A DNA stretch of 8,489 nucleotides, taken from NCBI GenBank assembly GCA_900553705.1, contig USEK01000054.1, positions 1-8,489 of the forward strand, written 5' to 3'. The stretch is from an uncultured Collinsella sp. (GTDB taxonomy: Bacteria > Actinomycetota > Coriobacteriia > Coriobacteriales > Coriobacteriaceae). Below are positions 1 to 7,349 of the stretch, piece by piece. Position numbers and translations under genes: made by a program. Under the pieces are notes generated by a model that worked only from the letters and a program-made list of their open reading frames with translations, ran no database searches and had not been told where the DNA came from. Each line of letters begins with the position of its first letter. Position 1 is the first letter of the stretch.

Positions 1-754
1 CAATCGAAAAACCCTTTAATCCACAATCCTCGATAAGCTTGCCCACACTCGCATCGGGCGGGTTACGAAAGACCGACCCGCAGGATGCGCGACCCATGGG
101 CTGCGTACGCTTGCGCCTCGTCAGGTACCGTTCCATGCGCTCGCGAATGTCGGCCTTGGGCGCCGGTTTAAGCTTGAGCACGCACTCGAGGATGATCTCA
201 TTGCGGGGAAGGCTACATTCGCGGTAGCCCCAAGTGATCTCGGACCCCGCATAATGCTTGATACCGGATGCCGGGTCAAACGTTACGACATCCTCAACCA
301 GCGGGCCAATCCACTCGGTCCGTGTGCCGGCATTCATAGATATCGCACCGCCGACCGAACCAGGGATGCCAACGGCAAACTCAAGGCCCGAGAGGCTACG
401 CGACAGGGCATCGTTGACCAGGCGCGCGAACATCACGCCCGCACCGACCGTCAGCGTACAACCGTCATCGGCAACAACCGTGCGCTGAAACTCACGTCCG
501 AGCGAAATGACGGCGCCGCGATAACCGCCATCGGCAACCAGCAGATTGGAGCCCTTGCCGATGATGACCCACGGCACCTGCTCGCGATCGAGCACCGCCA
601 CGGCGCGGCGAAGGGCATGATAGCTATGGCACGTCACAAAGAGGTCGGCCTTGCCGCCGATACGATAGCTCGTATGACGCGCAAGGCGCTCGTCCTCGAT
701 CACATCCGTGTCGATCATGCCCGAGAGCGCCATGACGGCGTTAAACAGACCCAT
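1..754 (-). CDS. murB: UDP-N-acetylenolpyruvoylglucosamine reductase MurB, 3' end cut by the window edge
   Basis: MurB is a cytoplasmic flavoprotein that uses NADPH to reduce UDP-GlcNAc-enolpyruvate to UDP-MurNAc. The 251 visible residues carry the FAD-binding signatures GKGSNLLV (67-74) and GIPGSVGG (129-136), followed by the NAG segment (141-143). SCGSVFRNPP (224-233) follows; its Ser227 matches the serine that protonates the enol intermediate in known MurB proteins. The frame runs off the window at GLKGFSI, so roughly the last 50 residues, including the C-terminal catalytic glutamate, are not visible. I chose the ATG at 754, five bases after the murC stop. The upstream sequence has only a weak purine stretch (AAGAAAG), so translation probably depends on coupling to murC. 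In-frame ATGs at residues 8 and 13 are alternatives. The YRxS motif reads YREC (177-180). Family assignment is firm; the start is moderately sure. Confidence 0.95.
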   Translation of the reverse strand, partial: MGLFNAVMALSGMIDTDVIEDERLARHTSYRIGGKADLFVTCHSYHALRRAVAVLDREQVPWVIIGKGSNLLVADGGYRGAVISLGREFQRTVVADDGCTLTVGAGVMFARLVNDALSRSLSGLEFAVGIPGSVGGAISMNAGTRTEWIGPLVEDVVTFDPASGIKHYAGSEITWGYRECSLPRNEIILECVLKLKPAPKADIRERMERYLTRRKRTQPMGRASCGSVFRNPPDASVGKLIEDCGLKGFSI

Positions 755-759
755 TAGAC

Positions 760-2178
760 TTAAGCGTCTTTCTTGGCAGTCAGATACTCAATGAACTCGG
801 GACCGACGGTCGTAACGTCACCGGCACCCATAGTGAGCAGCAGGTCGCCCTCGCCCACCATCTGCTCGAGCTCCTGATTGAGCTCAAGACGGCTGGAACA
901 GTACACGACCTCCTTGCCAGGATGCTTGGCGCGCACGGTATCGGCGAGCATCTTAGAGGTGACACCCGGAATGGGCATCTCGCCAGCCGAGAACACATCA
1001 ATCAGCAGCAGTTTATCGGCATTGGCAAATGCATCGGCAAAGTCGTCGCACAGGGCCTGCAGGCGCGAATAGCGGTGCGGCTGGAACACAACGTCGACGT
1101 GCTTGTAGCCCAGCGACGAAGCGGCAGCAAGCGTCGCCTTGATCTCGGTGGGGTGATGGCCGTAATCATCGACCACGGTGATGCCATCGATATCGCCCAC
1201 GTGGGTAAAGCGACGGCGGACGCCCTCAAAGCTCGAGAGCGCCTTGGCGGCGGCGTCGATGTCAAGGCCCAGGACATGGGCGACGGTGAGCACCGCCGTG
1301 GCGTTGAGCATGTTGTGGCGACCGGGATTGCTCTTGATCTCCACAGCATGCTCAGTGCCGTCCTCAAAGCGAACGATAAAGTCACTCTGGATGCCCTTGA
1401 CATCCGGGTGCATGCAGACGATGTCGTTGCTCTCGGCAAAGCCGTAGGAAAGCACGTGACGGCCCGTCGACTTGGCGAGCTCGACCAGATGCGGGTCCTC
1501 ACCGCAGACGATGACGGTGCCGTCCTCGCCCACCAGGCTCATGAATTTGGCGAAAGTCGCCTCGATCTCCTCGATACCCGAGTAGTGATCGAGGTGGTCG
1601 GCCTCGACGTTGGTCACAATGACTACGTTGGGGTTCAGGAACAGAAAGGAACTGTCGGACTCGTCGGCCTCGGCGACAAAGTAGTCGCCCGAGCCGTTCT
1701 TGCCGTTCGTGTCATAGCCCTCAACGATGCCACCGATCAGGAAGCTCGGATCCAGACCCATGCGGTCGAGCATGGTGGCGCACATCGAAGACGTGGTGGT
1801 CTTGCCGTGCGTGCCGGCAACAGCGACGGTAGTGTAGCCGTGGCCCAAGGCAGAGAGCATCTTGGCACGGGGCCACACGGGAATGCCCAGCTCGCGAGCG
1901 CGCACGAGCTCAGGGTTGGACTCCGGAATAGCGGTGGAGACAACAACCACGTCGGGCTTGACCTCGTCGATCGTGGCGGCCTCATGGCCCACATGCACCT
2001 TCACACCAGCGCGGGTAAGCTGGCGGATATAGCGTGACGTCTTAAGATCGGAGCCGGTAACGGCATAACCGCGCTCGTGCAGAACGAGGGCGATGCCGCT
2101 CATGCCGGCGCCGCCGATACCGATAAAGTGGGCGCTCTTAAACTCGGGCGCGGAGGTTGCAGTCTGGGAATCAGCCAT
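760..2178 (-). CDS. murC: UDP-N-acetylmuramate--L-alanine ligase MurC
   Basis: MurC is the cytoplasmic ATP-dependent ligase that adds L-Ala to UDP-MurNAc, the first peptide-stem step. It is 472 residues, normal for the family. In order: a Rossmann-like UDP-binding motif GIGGAGMSG (20-28), the P-loop AGTHGKTTT (121-129), EADESDSSF (170-178), TNVEADHLD (189-197), GRHNMLNA (286-293), RRRF (321-324), DDYGHHPTE (337-345), FQPHRYSR (365-372) and GAGD (451-454). The residues matching the invariant set described for E. coli MurC are all present: Lys126, Glu170, His195, Asn289, Asn292, Arg323 and Asp338. The ATG at 2178 is preferred because AAGGAG lies 11 bases upstream. An in-frame GTG at 2205 would add nine residues but would place that ribosome site inside the gene. 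Unlike its neighbours, the gene follows a 97-base gap after murG. It ends five bases before murB. Confidence 0.97.
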   Translation of the reverse strand: MADSQTATSAPEFKSAHFIGIGGAGMSGIALVLHERGYAVTGSDLKTSRYIRQLTRAGVKVHVGHEAATIDEVKPDVVVVSTAIPESNPELVRARELGIPVWPRAKMLSALGHGYTTVAVAGTHGKTTTSSMCATMLDRMGLDPSFLIGGIVEGYDTNGKNGSGDYFVAEADESDSSFLFLNPNVVIVTNVEADHLDHYSGIEEIEATFAKFMSLVGEDGTVIVCGEDPHLVELAKSTGRHVLSYGFAESNDIVCMHPDVKGIQSDFIVRFEDGTEHAVEIKSNPGRHNMLNATAVLTVAHVLGLDIDAAAKALSSFEGVRRRFTHVGDIDGITVVDDYGHHPTEIKATLAAASSLGYKHVDVVFQPHRYSRLQALCDDFADAFANADKLLLIDVFSAGEMPIPGVTSKMLADTVRAKHPGKEVVYCSSRLELNQELEQMVGEGDLLLTMGAGDVTTVGPEFIEYLTAKKDA

Positions 2179-2189
2179 GTGCTCGTGTA

Positions 2190-2195
2190 CTCCTT
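2190..2195 (-). promoter_or_regulatory. Ribosome binding site of murC (AAGGAG)
   Basis: AAGGAG on the minus strand, 11 bases upstream of the ATG at 2178. It is the strongest Shine-Dalgarno match at any junction in the window. The spacing is a little long but usable, and it decides the ATG over the upstream GTG at 2205. A strong independent site fits this being the only gene here not packed against its upstream neighbour. Confidence 0.7.
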
Positions 2196-2225
2196 GCGTA
2201 AACACTGCCTGTAACCCGTTAACTG

Positions 2226-2241
2226 TACCGCACCTACCGCA
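2226..2241 (-). repeat. Short direct repeat TGCGGTA x2 in the murG-murC spacer
   Basis: Two perfect 7-base copies (minus-strand TGCGGTA) separated by two bases, giving a 9-base period. The repeat sits about 48-63 bases upstream of the murC start codon. Two copies this short could arise by chance, so any operator role is speculative. Confidence 0.3.
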
Positions 2242-2275
2242 TCAGCGCGAGGGCGACCGACGATATCCCGTCTAA

Positions 2276-3391
2276 CTAACGCAAACCCTCTACCGCATCC
2301 GCCAGAAGAGTGGCGGCCCTATCCTGAGCCAGACCACGCGCCGCCTGACGTATGGCGTCGCGCGCCGCCGCGTCATCGACCAGGTGCAGCAGTTCATCGG
2401 CAAACGCAGAACCGTCGATATCGGCATCGGCGCAGAGCACGCCGGCCCCGGCGTCGACCAGATACCGGGCATTGGTAGTTTGGTGGTCGGCCGTCGCATG
2501 CGGATACGGCACGAGCACCGAGGGCACGGCGAGCGCAGCGATCTCGGCCACGCTCGATGCACCCGAACGCGAGAGTGCCAAATCGGCAGCAGCCAGCATA
2601 TCGCCCATGTTGTCGATGTAAGGCCGGACGCGGTAACGCTTCGCCTCCTCGGGCGTCAGCGCCAAAGCGCGCTCGGTCTCCTCAAAGCCGTCGGCACCCG
2701 TCGAATGCAACACATAGAGGTTCTTGCGCGAAAGCAGCTCGTTTTTGAGCGAAACCACGCGCTCGTTGAGGTGCTGGGCGCCAAGTGAACCGCCAAAGAC
2801 GAGCAGCAGCGTAGCGTCCTCGGGAACGCCAAGTGCTTTGCGGCCGCGAGCGCGATCGCCCTCGATTACCGAGCGACGTACGGGGTTGCCGGTCATGAGC
2901 ACGTGGCCAGGGTCACCTTCGCGCTCAAAGACCGAACGCGCTGCCGGCACCGAGATGCACACGCGGGCGGCGTGGGAGTTCATCATCTTGTTGGCCAGGC
3001 CCGGAACAGAGTTCTGCTCATGCAGCAGATACGGAACGCCCGCGCCCTTGCACCACCCCAGCAGCGGAACCTCGACATAGGCACCAAAACCGATGGCAGC
3101 GTCGGGCTTGCCGACCTTTGAGAAATGACTGGCGAGAGCACGCTTGGCCTTGTTGACACGCCACAGCGAGGTCAGCGCCGTCCAAGGGCGGGAGCGGTCG
3201 AAGCCCGTGACTGTAATGGGCACAAAATCAAACCCAGCCTCGGGGACCAGACGACCCTCGAGCTTGCGCGACTGGCCCACGAACACAACGTGGTGGCCAC
3301 GATCACGCAGCTCTTCGGCCAAGGCGAGCGCGGGGTTGATGTGTCCTGCCGTGCCGCCGGCTGCAATAGCAACGGTCATCTTATCGGTCAT
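2276..3391 (-). CDS. murG: Undecaprenyldiphospho-muramoylpentapeptide beta-N-acetylglucosaminyltransferase MurG
   Basis: MurG is the GT-B fold glycosyltransferase on the inner face of the membrane that transfers GlcNAc from UDP-GlcNAc to lipid I, giving lipid II. The 371 residues match the family. The N-terminal glycine-rich loop is GGTAGHINPALA (12-23), the GGTAGH form seen in actinobacteria such as Mycobacterium. HEQNSVPGLANK (124-135) follows. The second domain has GGSLGAQ (200-206) and the UDP-GlcNAc site SRSGASSVAEI (274-284) leading to YPHATADHQTTNA (296-308). The ATG at 3391 is chosen because AAGGGA lies five bases upstream. A GTG at 3409 would extend the protein by six residues and lacks a comparable site; an ATG at 3379 also has none. 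The start codon lies inside the end of ftsW, an 11-base overlap that suggests translational coupling. The gene ends 97 bases before murC. Confidence 0.97.
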   Translation of the reverse strand: MTDKMTVAIAAGGTAGHINPALALAEELRDRGHHVVFVGQSRKLEGRLVPEAGFDFVPITVTGFDRSRPWTALTSLWRVNKAKRALASHFSKVGKPDAAIGFGAYVEVPLLGWCKGAGVPYLLHEQNSVPGLANKMMNSHAARVCISVPAARSVFEREGDPGHVLMTGNPVRRSVIEGDRARGRKALGVPEDATLLLVFGGSLGAQHLNERVVSLKNELLSRKNLYVLHSTGADGFEETERALALTPEEAKRYRVRPYIDNMGDMLAAADLALSRSGASSVAEIAALAVPSVLVPYPHATADHQTTNARYLVDAGAGVLCADADIDGSAFADELLHLVDDAAARDAIRQAARGLAQDRAATLLADAVEGLR

Positions 3392-4901
3392 GGTAGTCCC
3401 TTCGTACACGCGGTCCCTGGTCGTCGGTGCGCAGACGCGCCGACGGGTCCGAGTTCAAATCGATTCGATTATATCCGCCGCCCGCGTTGCGAGGGCTGGG
3501 GCGCTGAGGACGACCTTGCGGCGCCGTTCGCTGACGCGGGCGGGCTGCCGGCTCGGTTGCAGAGCCATCCAGGACGGTAAAACCGTTACGCGAAGATCGC
3601 TCGCCGCGCACGTGGGGCACGCCGGCGGTGCTCTCATCCATAACGGCAAAGCTCTCACGGCGGCGGTCATACTCATCGCGGCGGGCGCTCTCGTACGAAA
3701 CGCGCAGGATCAACCCGGCAAGCATAAGCGACACAATAATCGACGAACCGCCGTAGCTAATAAACGGCAACGGTTTGCCCGTCATGGGAAACACGTTGAG
3801 GATACCCAGCGCGTTAATCAAAAACTGCACCGCGAGAATGACCGCGGAGCCAGACGCCATAAGCGCGCCCCGACGATCGGTCGCCTGCTCGGCAATGCGA
3901 AACGCCGAGTAGATCAGCATCGCAAACACCAAGAAGAACAGCACGGTTCCGACAAAACCGACTTCCTCGCCAATGATGGCCAGGATGTAGTCATTGTGCG
4001 CCTCGGGCAGATACGAGTACTTCATGGTTGAGTTGCCGATGCCACGGCCGAACAGACCGCCCGAGGCAAAGGCCATGATGGCAAGCGTGGCCTGATAGCC
4101 GTCACCATACTCGTCGGCCCAAGGGTTCAAGGCAACCTGAATACGCACCATTCGGTACGGCTCTGCGACAAGCGCAATCACGATCACGAGAATGCCGAAG
4201 ATTAGCACGCCGATGATAAATCTGGGGTCGAGACCCGCAAACAACGCCATGCACATGAGGGTCAACAGGATGATCAGGACAGTACCGAAATCGGGCTGGA
4301 TAAAGATCAGAAAGAGTGAAATGCCCAGGTAGATGCCCATCTTGCGAAGGAATTCGTTGATGTTGCCACCGGGCGAAAAAAAGCGATCAAGCATGATGGC
4401 CGAATACGCAATGGCAAATGGCTTTAAAAACTCGGAAGGCTGGAACTGAATGCCGGCGATGTTGAGCCAGCGCGTGGCGCCACGGCTGCCGCTGCCCACC
4501 AAGAACACCAGAAACAGTAGCCCTATCATGCCTATGAGGAAGATCCTGAGCACATCCTCCCCAAACCAGCTGTCCGGCAAAACGCGCACGATGGCAATCA
4601 GCGCCAGAACACCGACCACGGCAAACGCGGCCTGTCGACCCAGAAAAAACGTCGCCGAGCCATTCTCGTGCAGCGCCTCGACCGAAGACGCCGAGTACAC
4701 CATCAGCAGGCCAAAGCATACCAAGGTAAACAAGCAGGCCATGAATATCAAACGGGGGCGCATGATACGGGCGGGAACGCCGGCAATATAGCGTTCGCTA
4801 AACGACTGCCCGCCGCGACCGGAACGCGGTGTGCTGCGCCGCGAGGAAGCACGGTCCGAGTCGGGCCTCCTCATACCTTGTCGGGGGCTCTCCTCTCTCA
4901 C
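3381..4901 (-). CDS. ftsW: SEDS-family peptidoglycan glycosyltransferase FtsW
   Basis: FtsW is the multi-pass membrane polymerase that links lipid II into septal glycan with its cognate class B PBP (FtsI). Numbering from the GTG at 4901 (506 residues), SEDS signatures are GATRWLNIAGIQFQPSE (141-157), QPDFGT (202-207), NPWADEYGDGYQ (259-270), PEAHNDYILAIIGEE (299-313, with the conserved Asp304) and TGKPLPFISYGGSS (374-387). About ten hydrophobic segments lie between residues 50 and 400. The flanking genes make FtsW more likely than RodA. Two features are unusual: an Arg/Ser-rich N-terminal tail of roughly 45 residues, and a charged Arg/Pro-rich C-terminal tail of about 100 residues that contains two similar short motifs, FAVMDES (418-424) and FTVLDGS (441-447). 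The start is uncertain. The GTG at 4901 has AGGGG six bases upstream, a TTG at 4907 would add two residues, and the ATG at 4874 has GGAGAG only at a long 13-base spacing. The gene overlaps murG by 11 bases. Confidence 0.95.
   Translation of the reverse strand: MREESPRQGMRRPDSDRASSRRSTPRSGRGGQSFSERYIAGVPARIMRPRLIFMACLFTLVCFGLLMVYSASSVEALHENGSATFFLGRQAAFAVVGVLALIAIVRVLPDSWFGEDVLRIFLIGMIGLLFLVFLVGSGSRGATRWLNIAGIQFQPSEFLKPFAIAYSAIMLDRFFSPGGNINEFLRKMGIYLGISLFLIFIQPDFGTVLIILLTLMCMALFAGLDPRFIIGVLIFGILVIVIALVAEPYRMVRIQVALNPWADEYGDGYQATLAIMAFASGGLFGRGIGNSTMKYSYLPEAHNDYILAIIGEEVGFVGTVLFFLVFAMLIYSAFRIAEQATDRRGALMASGSAVILAVQFLINALGILNVFPMTGKPLPFISYGGSSIIVSLMLAGLILRVSYESARRDEYDRRRESFAVMDESTAGVPHVRGERSSRNGFTVLDGSATEPAARPRQRTAPQGRPQRPSPRNAGGGYNRIDLNSDPSARLRTDDQGPRVRRDYHDR
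3397..3403 (-). promoter_or_regulatory. Ribosome binding site of murG (GAAGGGA), inside ftsW
   Basis: GAAGGGA on the minus strand, five bases before the murG ATG at 3391. It lies within the last codons of ftsW, so the terminal FtsW residues share bases with the murG initiation signal. It selects this ATG over the nearby GTG at 3409 and ATG at 3379. Confidence 0.65.
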
Positions 4902-4910
4902 CGGCAACCC

Positions 4911-6317
4911 CTATTCCATTTGCGATTTCGCCGCAGCGGCAAGCTGGGCCACATAGTCCTTAAACACGCGGCCGCGCTCCTCATAGCCCGAGAACTCATC
5001 GAACGAAGAGCAGGCAGGAGAAAGTAAGATCACGTCACCACGGCTCGACAGCGAACGGGCGACGTCCACGGCATCGCGCAGGTCATCCGCCTGGGCGATA
5101 TCCACATCGCCATCGACATCGGCCTCGTCCATAGCGGCGGTGAAGCGCTCGCGCGCATCGCCAAAGCAGACGACCGAGCGTACGTTATCCATAACGACGC
5201 GCGCGAAGTCCGTGAGAGGCGTGCCCTTATCGTGGCCGCCAAGCAGCAAGATCACGTCGTCATCGGGAAATGCCGTCAGTGCCTTCTCGACCGCATCGGT
5301 GTTGGTCGCCTTGGAATCGTTGACGTAGCGCACACCGTCAATCTCGCCACACGGCTCCACACGGTGCTCGAGCGGCTGGAACGAGGCCAGACCGCGGCAG
5401 ACACCATCGACATCGGCACCGACTGCCAGGGCAGCCGTGGCAGCGCACAGGGCATTGATAACATTGTGATGGCCCGAGATCTTGAGCTCGGATGCAGCGA
5501 TGAGCGGGGTCTCGACGCCCTTCAGACGCACGATCATCTTGCCATCGCGCACAAAGGCGGCATCCTCGCCCTCAGGCTCGTCAAAGGCAACCTTGCAGAT
5601 GCGACGACCCGGCGTGTAGATGTACTCATCGAACTCGTGAATGCCGGCGTCTTCGACGTCGACAACCGCCAGATCGTCATCGACCATATTGTCAAACAGT
5701 TTGATCTTGGCAAGCGCATAGTTCTTATGGCTCTTATGCCAGCCCAAGTGGTCGGGAGTGATGTTGAGCAGCACCGCCACGCGGGGGTGGAGCTCGGTGG
5801 TCGTAGCAATCTGATAGCTCGAGAGCTCAGCCACAAACCACTCGTTGTGGGCTCGGCCGTCAATCTCGTTGACCGGCGGCTCGCCGATGTTGCCGACAGC
5901 TACGCTGGCCTCACCGGCAGCCTTGAGCAGATAATCAGTCAACGACGTGGTGGTCGTCTTGCCGTTGGTACCCGTGATGGCAATCCAGTTATCGGGCGAC
6001 AGGCGATAGGCAAACTCGGGCTCACCCATAATCTGAGCGGCATGCTCGCGCCCGGCCTTAAAGAAGCCCGAGAACTCCGAGATGCCCGGGCACGTCACGC
6101 ATACGTCATAGGCACCCTCGACCTGTTCGGTCCCATAGACAAACGACGCACCAGCAGCCTCGAGCGCACGCGTGGCGTCATTGGGCTCAGAGGTGCCGCC
6201 GCCATACACGGTAACGGCGCTTACGCGCTCGGGATGTGCCAGCGCCCAGCGGGCGACATCGAGACCGGATTTGCCCTGACCCAAAACGAGCAGGCTAAAG
6301 ACATCAGCAAGAGGCAT
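4911..6317 (-). CDS. murD: UDP-N-acetylmuramoylalanine--D-glutamate ligase MurD
   Basis: MurD is the cytoplasmic ATP-dependent ligase that adds D-Glu to UDP-MurNAc-L-Ala. It is 468 residues, close to the usual length. The N-terminal UDP-binding motif is LGQGKSG (12-18). The central ATPase domain has the P-loop TGTNGKTTT (115-123), AELSSYQ (163-169), NITPDH (185-190), and Lys204 in ALAKIKLF at the place of the carbamylated lysine of E. coli MurD. GHHNVINA (282-289) carries the conserved asparagines. The C-terminal part has EHR (317-319), NDSKATN (333-339), GGHDKG (360-365) and SPACSSFDEF (433-442), the region that binds the D-Glu substrate. The ATG at 6317 is nine bases after the mraY stop and has no clear ribosome site, so coupling to mraY is likely. 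It ends about nine bases before ftsW. All core catalytic positions look intact. Confidence 0.97.
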   Translation of the reverse strand: MPLADVFSLLVLGQGKSGLDVARWALAHPERVSAVTVYGGGTSEPNDATRALEAAGASFVYGTEQVEGAYDVCVTCPGISEFSGFFKAGREHAAQIMGEPEFAYRLSPDNWIAITGTNGKTTTTSLTDYLLKAAGEASVAVGNIGEPPVNEIDGRAHNEWFVAELSSYQIATTTELHPRVAVLLNITPDHLGWHKSHKNYALAKIKLFDNMVDDDLAVVDVEDAGIHEFDEYIYTPGRRICKVAFDEPEGEDAAFVRDGKMIVRLKGVETPLIAASELKISGHHNVINALCAATAALAVGADVDGVCRGLASFQPLEHRVEPCGEIDGVRYVNDSKATNTDAVEKALTAFPDDDVILLLGGHDKGTPLTDFARVVMDNVRSVVCFGDARERFTAAMDEADVDGDVDIAQADDLRDAVDVARSLSSRGDVILLSPACSSFDEFSGYEERGRVFKDYVAQLAAAAKSQME

Positions 6318-6326
6318 GAAAGACCA

Positions 6327-7346
6327 CTATCCCAACTGGAAGAACAAAGCAAGGCCAACGGCACCAAAGGCCGCAGCGATAATCCAAAAACGGATGACGA
6401 CCTTGGTCTCGGCCCAGCCCTTCTTTTCGAAATGATGATGGATGGGCGCCATAAGGAAGACGCGCTTGTGCGTAAAGTGGAAGTAGACAACCTGAATCAT
6501 GACCGACAGGGTCTCAACGATAAACAGGCCGCCGATGATGAGGGAGACGACCTCGGTGTTGGTCATGATGGACGTGCAGGCAAACGCGGCGCCCAGGGCA
6601 AGCGAGCCGGTATCGCCCATAAAGATGCTCGCCGGATAGCAGTTGAACCACAGAAAGCCCAAGCAGGCACCGGCACACGCGGTGCAGAAGATGGACAGGT
6701 TCACGTCTCCGTGCAAAAACGCCATGGCAGCCATGGCGAGCATGGCAATCATGGAGGTGCCGCCAGCAAGACCGTCAAGGCCATCAGTCAGGTTCACGGC
6801 ATTAGAAAGACCGGCGATCATCAGCCAGCAAAAGACAATGTAGAGCCACGGGAACGAAAGGCCGCAGATAGTAGTCGAAAGAACACCGAGGTCAATCGTC
6901 AGGCCGCCGGGAAAACGAATCTCGGGGGCGACGCCGCACCAGTTAACGGCAAGTACCGTAAAGGTGACACAGATAATGGTTAGACCGATCATCTTGGCAT
7001 GGGGCGTCAGACCGAGCGAGCGCCCATGCGTAACGGAGGTCAGGTCGTCAATCAGGCCCAGCACGCCGGTCGCCAGCGTGGCGAGCAGCACGAGCACGAG
7101 CTCGGTGGTGAGCTTGCCCATCAGCAGGCAGGTCAGCGAGATCGCGACGAGGATGACAACGCCACCCATGGTGGGCGTTCCCTGCTTAACCAAATGACGC
7201 TTGGGGCCGTCGGCACGAACCTGCTGGCCGATACCCTCGACCTTAAGCAGCTTGATCCACCACGGCATGAGCAGCAGCGCAATGGCAGCGGCGATGCCAA
7301 GCCCCAAAAAAGCCTGATACGTTGGATACGAGGGATTGCCGAACAT
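6327..7346 (-). CDS. mraY: Phospho-N-acetylmuramoyl-pentapeptide-transferase MraY
   Basis: MraY is the polytopic membrane enzyme that transfers phospho-MurNAc-pentapeptide from UDP to undecaprenyl phosphate, forming lipid I. The 339 residues match the family, with about ten hydrophobic helices. Motifs in order: RADGPKRHLVKQGTPTMGG (44-62), the Asp-Asp pair at 100-101 followed by RSLGL (109-113) and Lys118, NAVNLTDGLDGLAGG (182-196), FMGDTGSLALG (242-252) and APIHHHFEKKGW (300-311), the His-rich loop of the active site. The serine at 104 is where the common DDxxK form of the loop has lysine; everything else is canonical. The ATG at 7346 follows the murF stop by only three bases. GGAAGG in the murF 3' end is 13 bases upstream, a long spacing, so initiation probably relies on murF translation. 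The gene stops nine bases before murD. Confidence 0.97.
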   Translation of the reverse strand: MFGNPSYPTYQAFLGLGIAAAIALLLMPWWIKLLKVEGIGQQVRADGPKRHLVKQGTPTMGGVVILVAISLTCLLMGKLTTELVLVLLATLATGVLGLIDDLTSVTHGRSLGLTPHAKMIGLTIICVTFTVLAVNWCGVAPEIRFPGGLTIDLGVLSTTICGLSFPWLYIVFCWLMIAGLSNAVNLTDGLDGLAGGTSMIAMLAMAAMAFLHGDVNLSIFCTACAGACLGFLWFNCYPASIFMGDTGSLALGAAFACTSIMTNTEVVSLIIGGLFIVETLSVMIQVVYFHFTHKRVFLMAPIHHHFEKKGWAETKVVIRFWIIAAAFGAVGLALFFQLG

Positions 7347-7349
7347 GGG

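Larger units (their letters stand above)
2179..2275 (-). other. 97-base intergenic spacer between murG and murC
   Basis: This is the only sizeable gap in the cluster. It holds the murC ribosome site, a direct repeat of TGCGGTA (plus-strand positions 2226-2232 and 2235-2241, 9-base period), a GTTAAC palindrome (2217-2222) followed by GTTAC, and a short GACG/CGTC stem near the murG end. I see no convincing -35/-10 pair and no GC-rich hairpin followed by a T-run, so neither a promoter nor a terminator is claimed. It may be an untranslated spacer, or may hold an internal promoter or operator for murC-murB that cannot be recognised by eye. Confidence 0.5.

Noticed and set aside
254..757. 167-residue plus-strand open frame opposite murB
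   Set aside because: The opposite strand encodes MurB with GKGSNLLV, GIPGSVGG and SCGSVF motifs. The plus-strand translation resembles nothing recognisable.
922..2037. 371-residue plus-strand open frame antisense to murC
   Set aside because: It mirrors the murC coding frame, shows no domain or ribosome site, and is explained by the codon bias of murC.
2256..2275. GACG/CGTC hairpin just after murG as a transcription terminator
   Set aside because: The stem is only four base pairs, there is no T-run after it, and the downstream genes belong to the same pathway.
3144..4031. 295-residue plus-strand open frame antisense to murG and the ftsW tail
   Set aside because: Arg/Lys/Ala-rich translation without motifs, opposite well-supported coding sequence. 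It is a shadow of biased codons.
5232..6983. 583-residue plus-strand open frame running antisense through murD and most of mraY
   Set aside because: It lies opposite two genes with complete family motifs, spans their junction, has low-complexity Asp/Gly/His/Arg-rich composition and no recognisable motif. Long antisense frames are expected where G/C dominates third codon positions.
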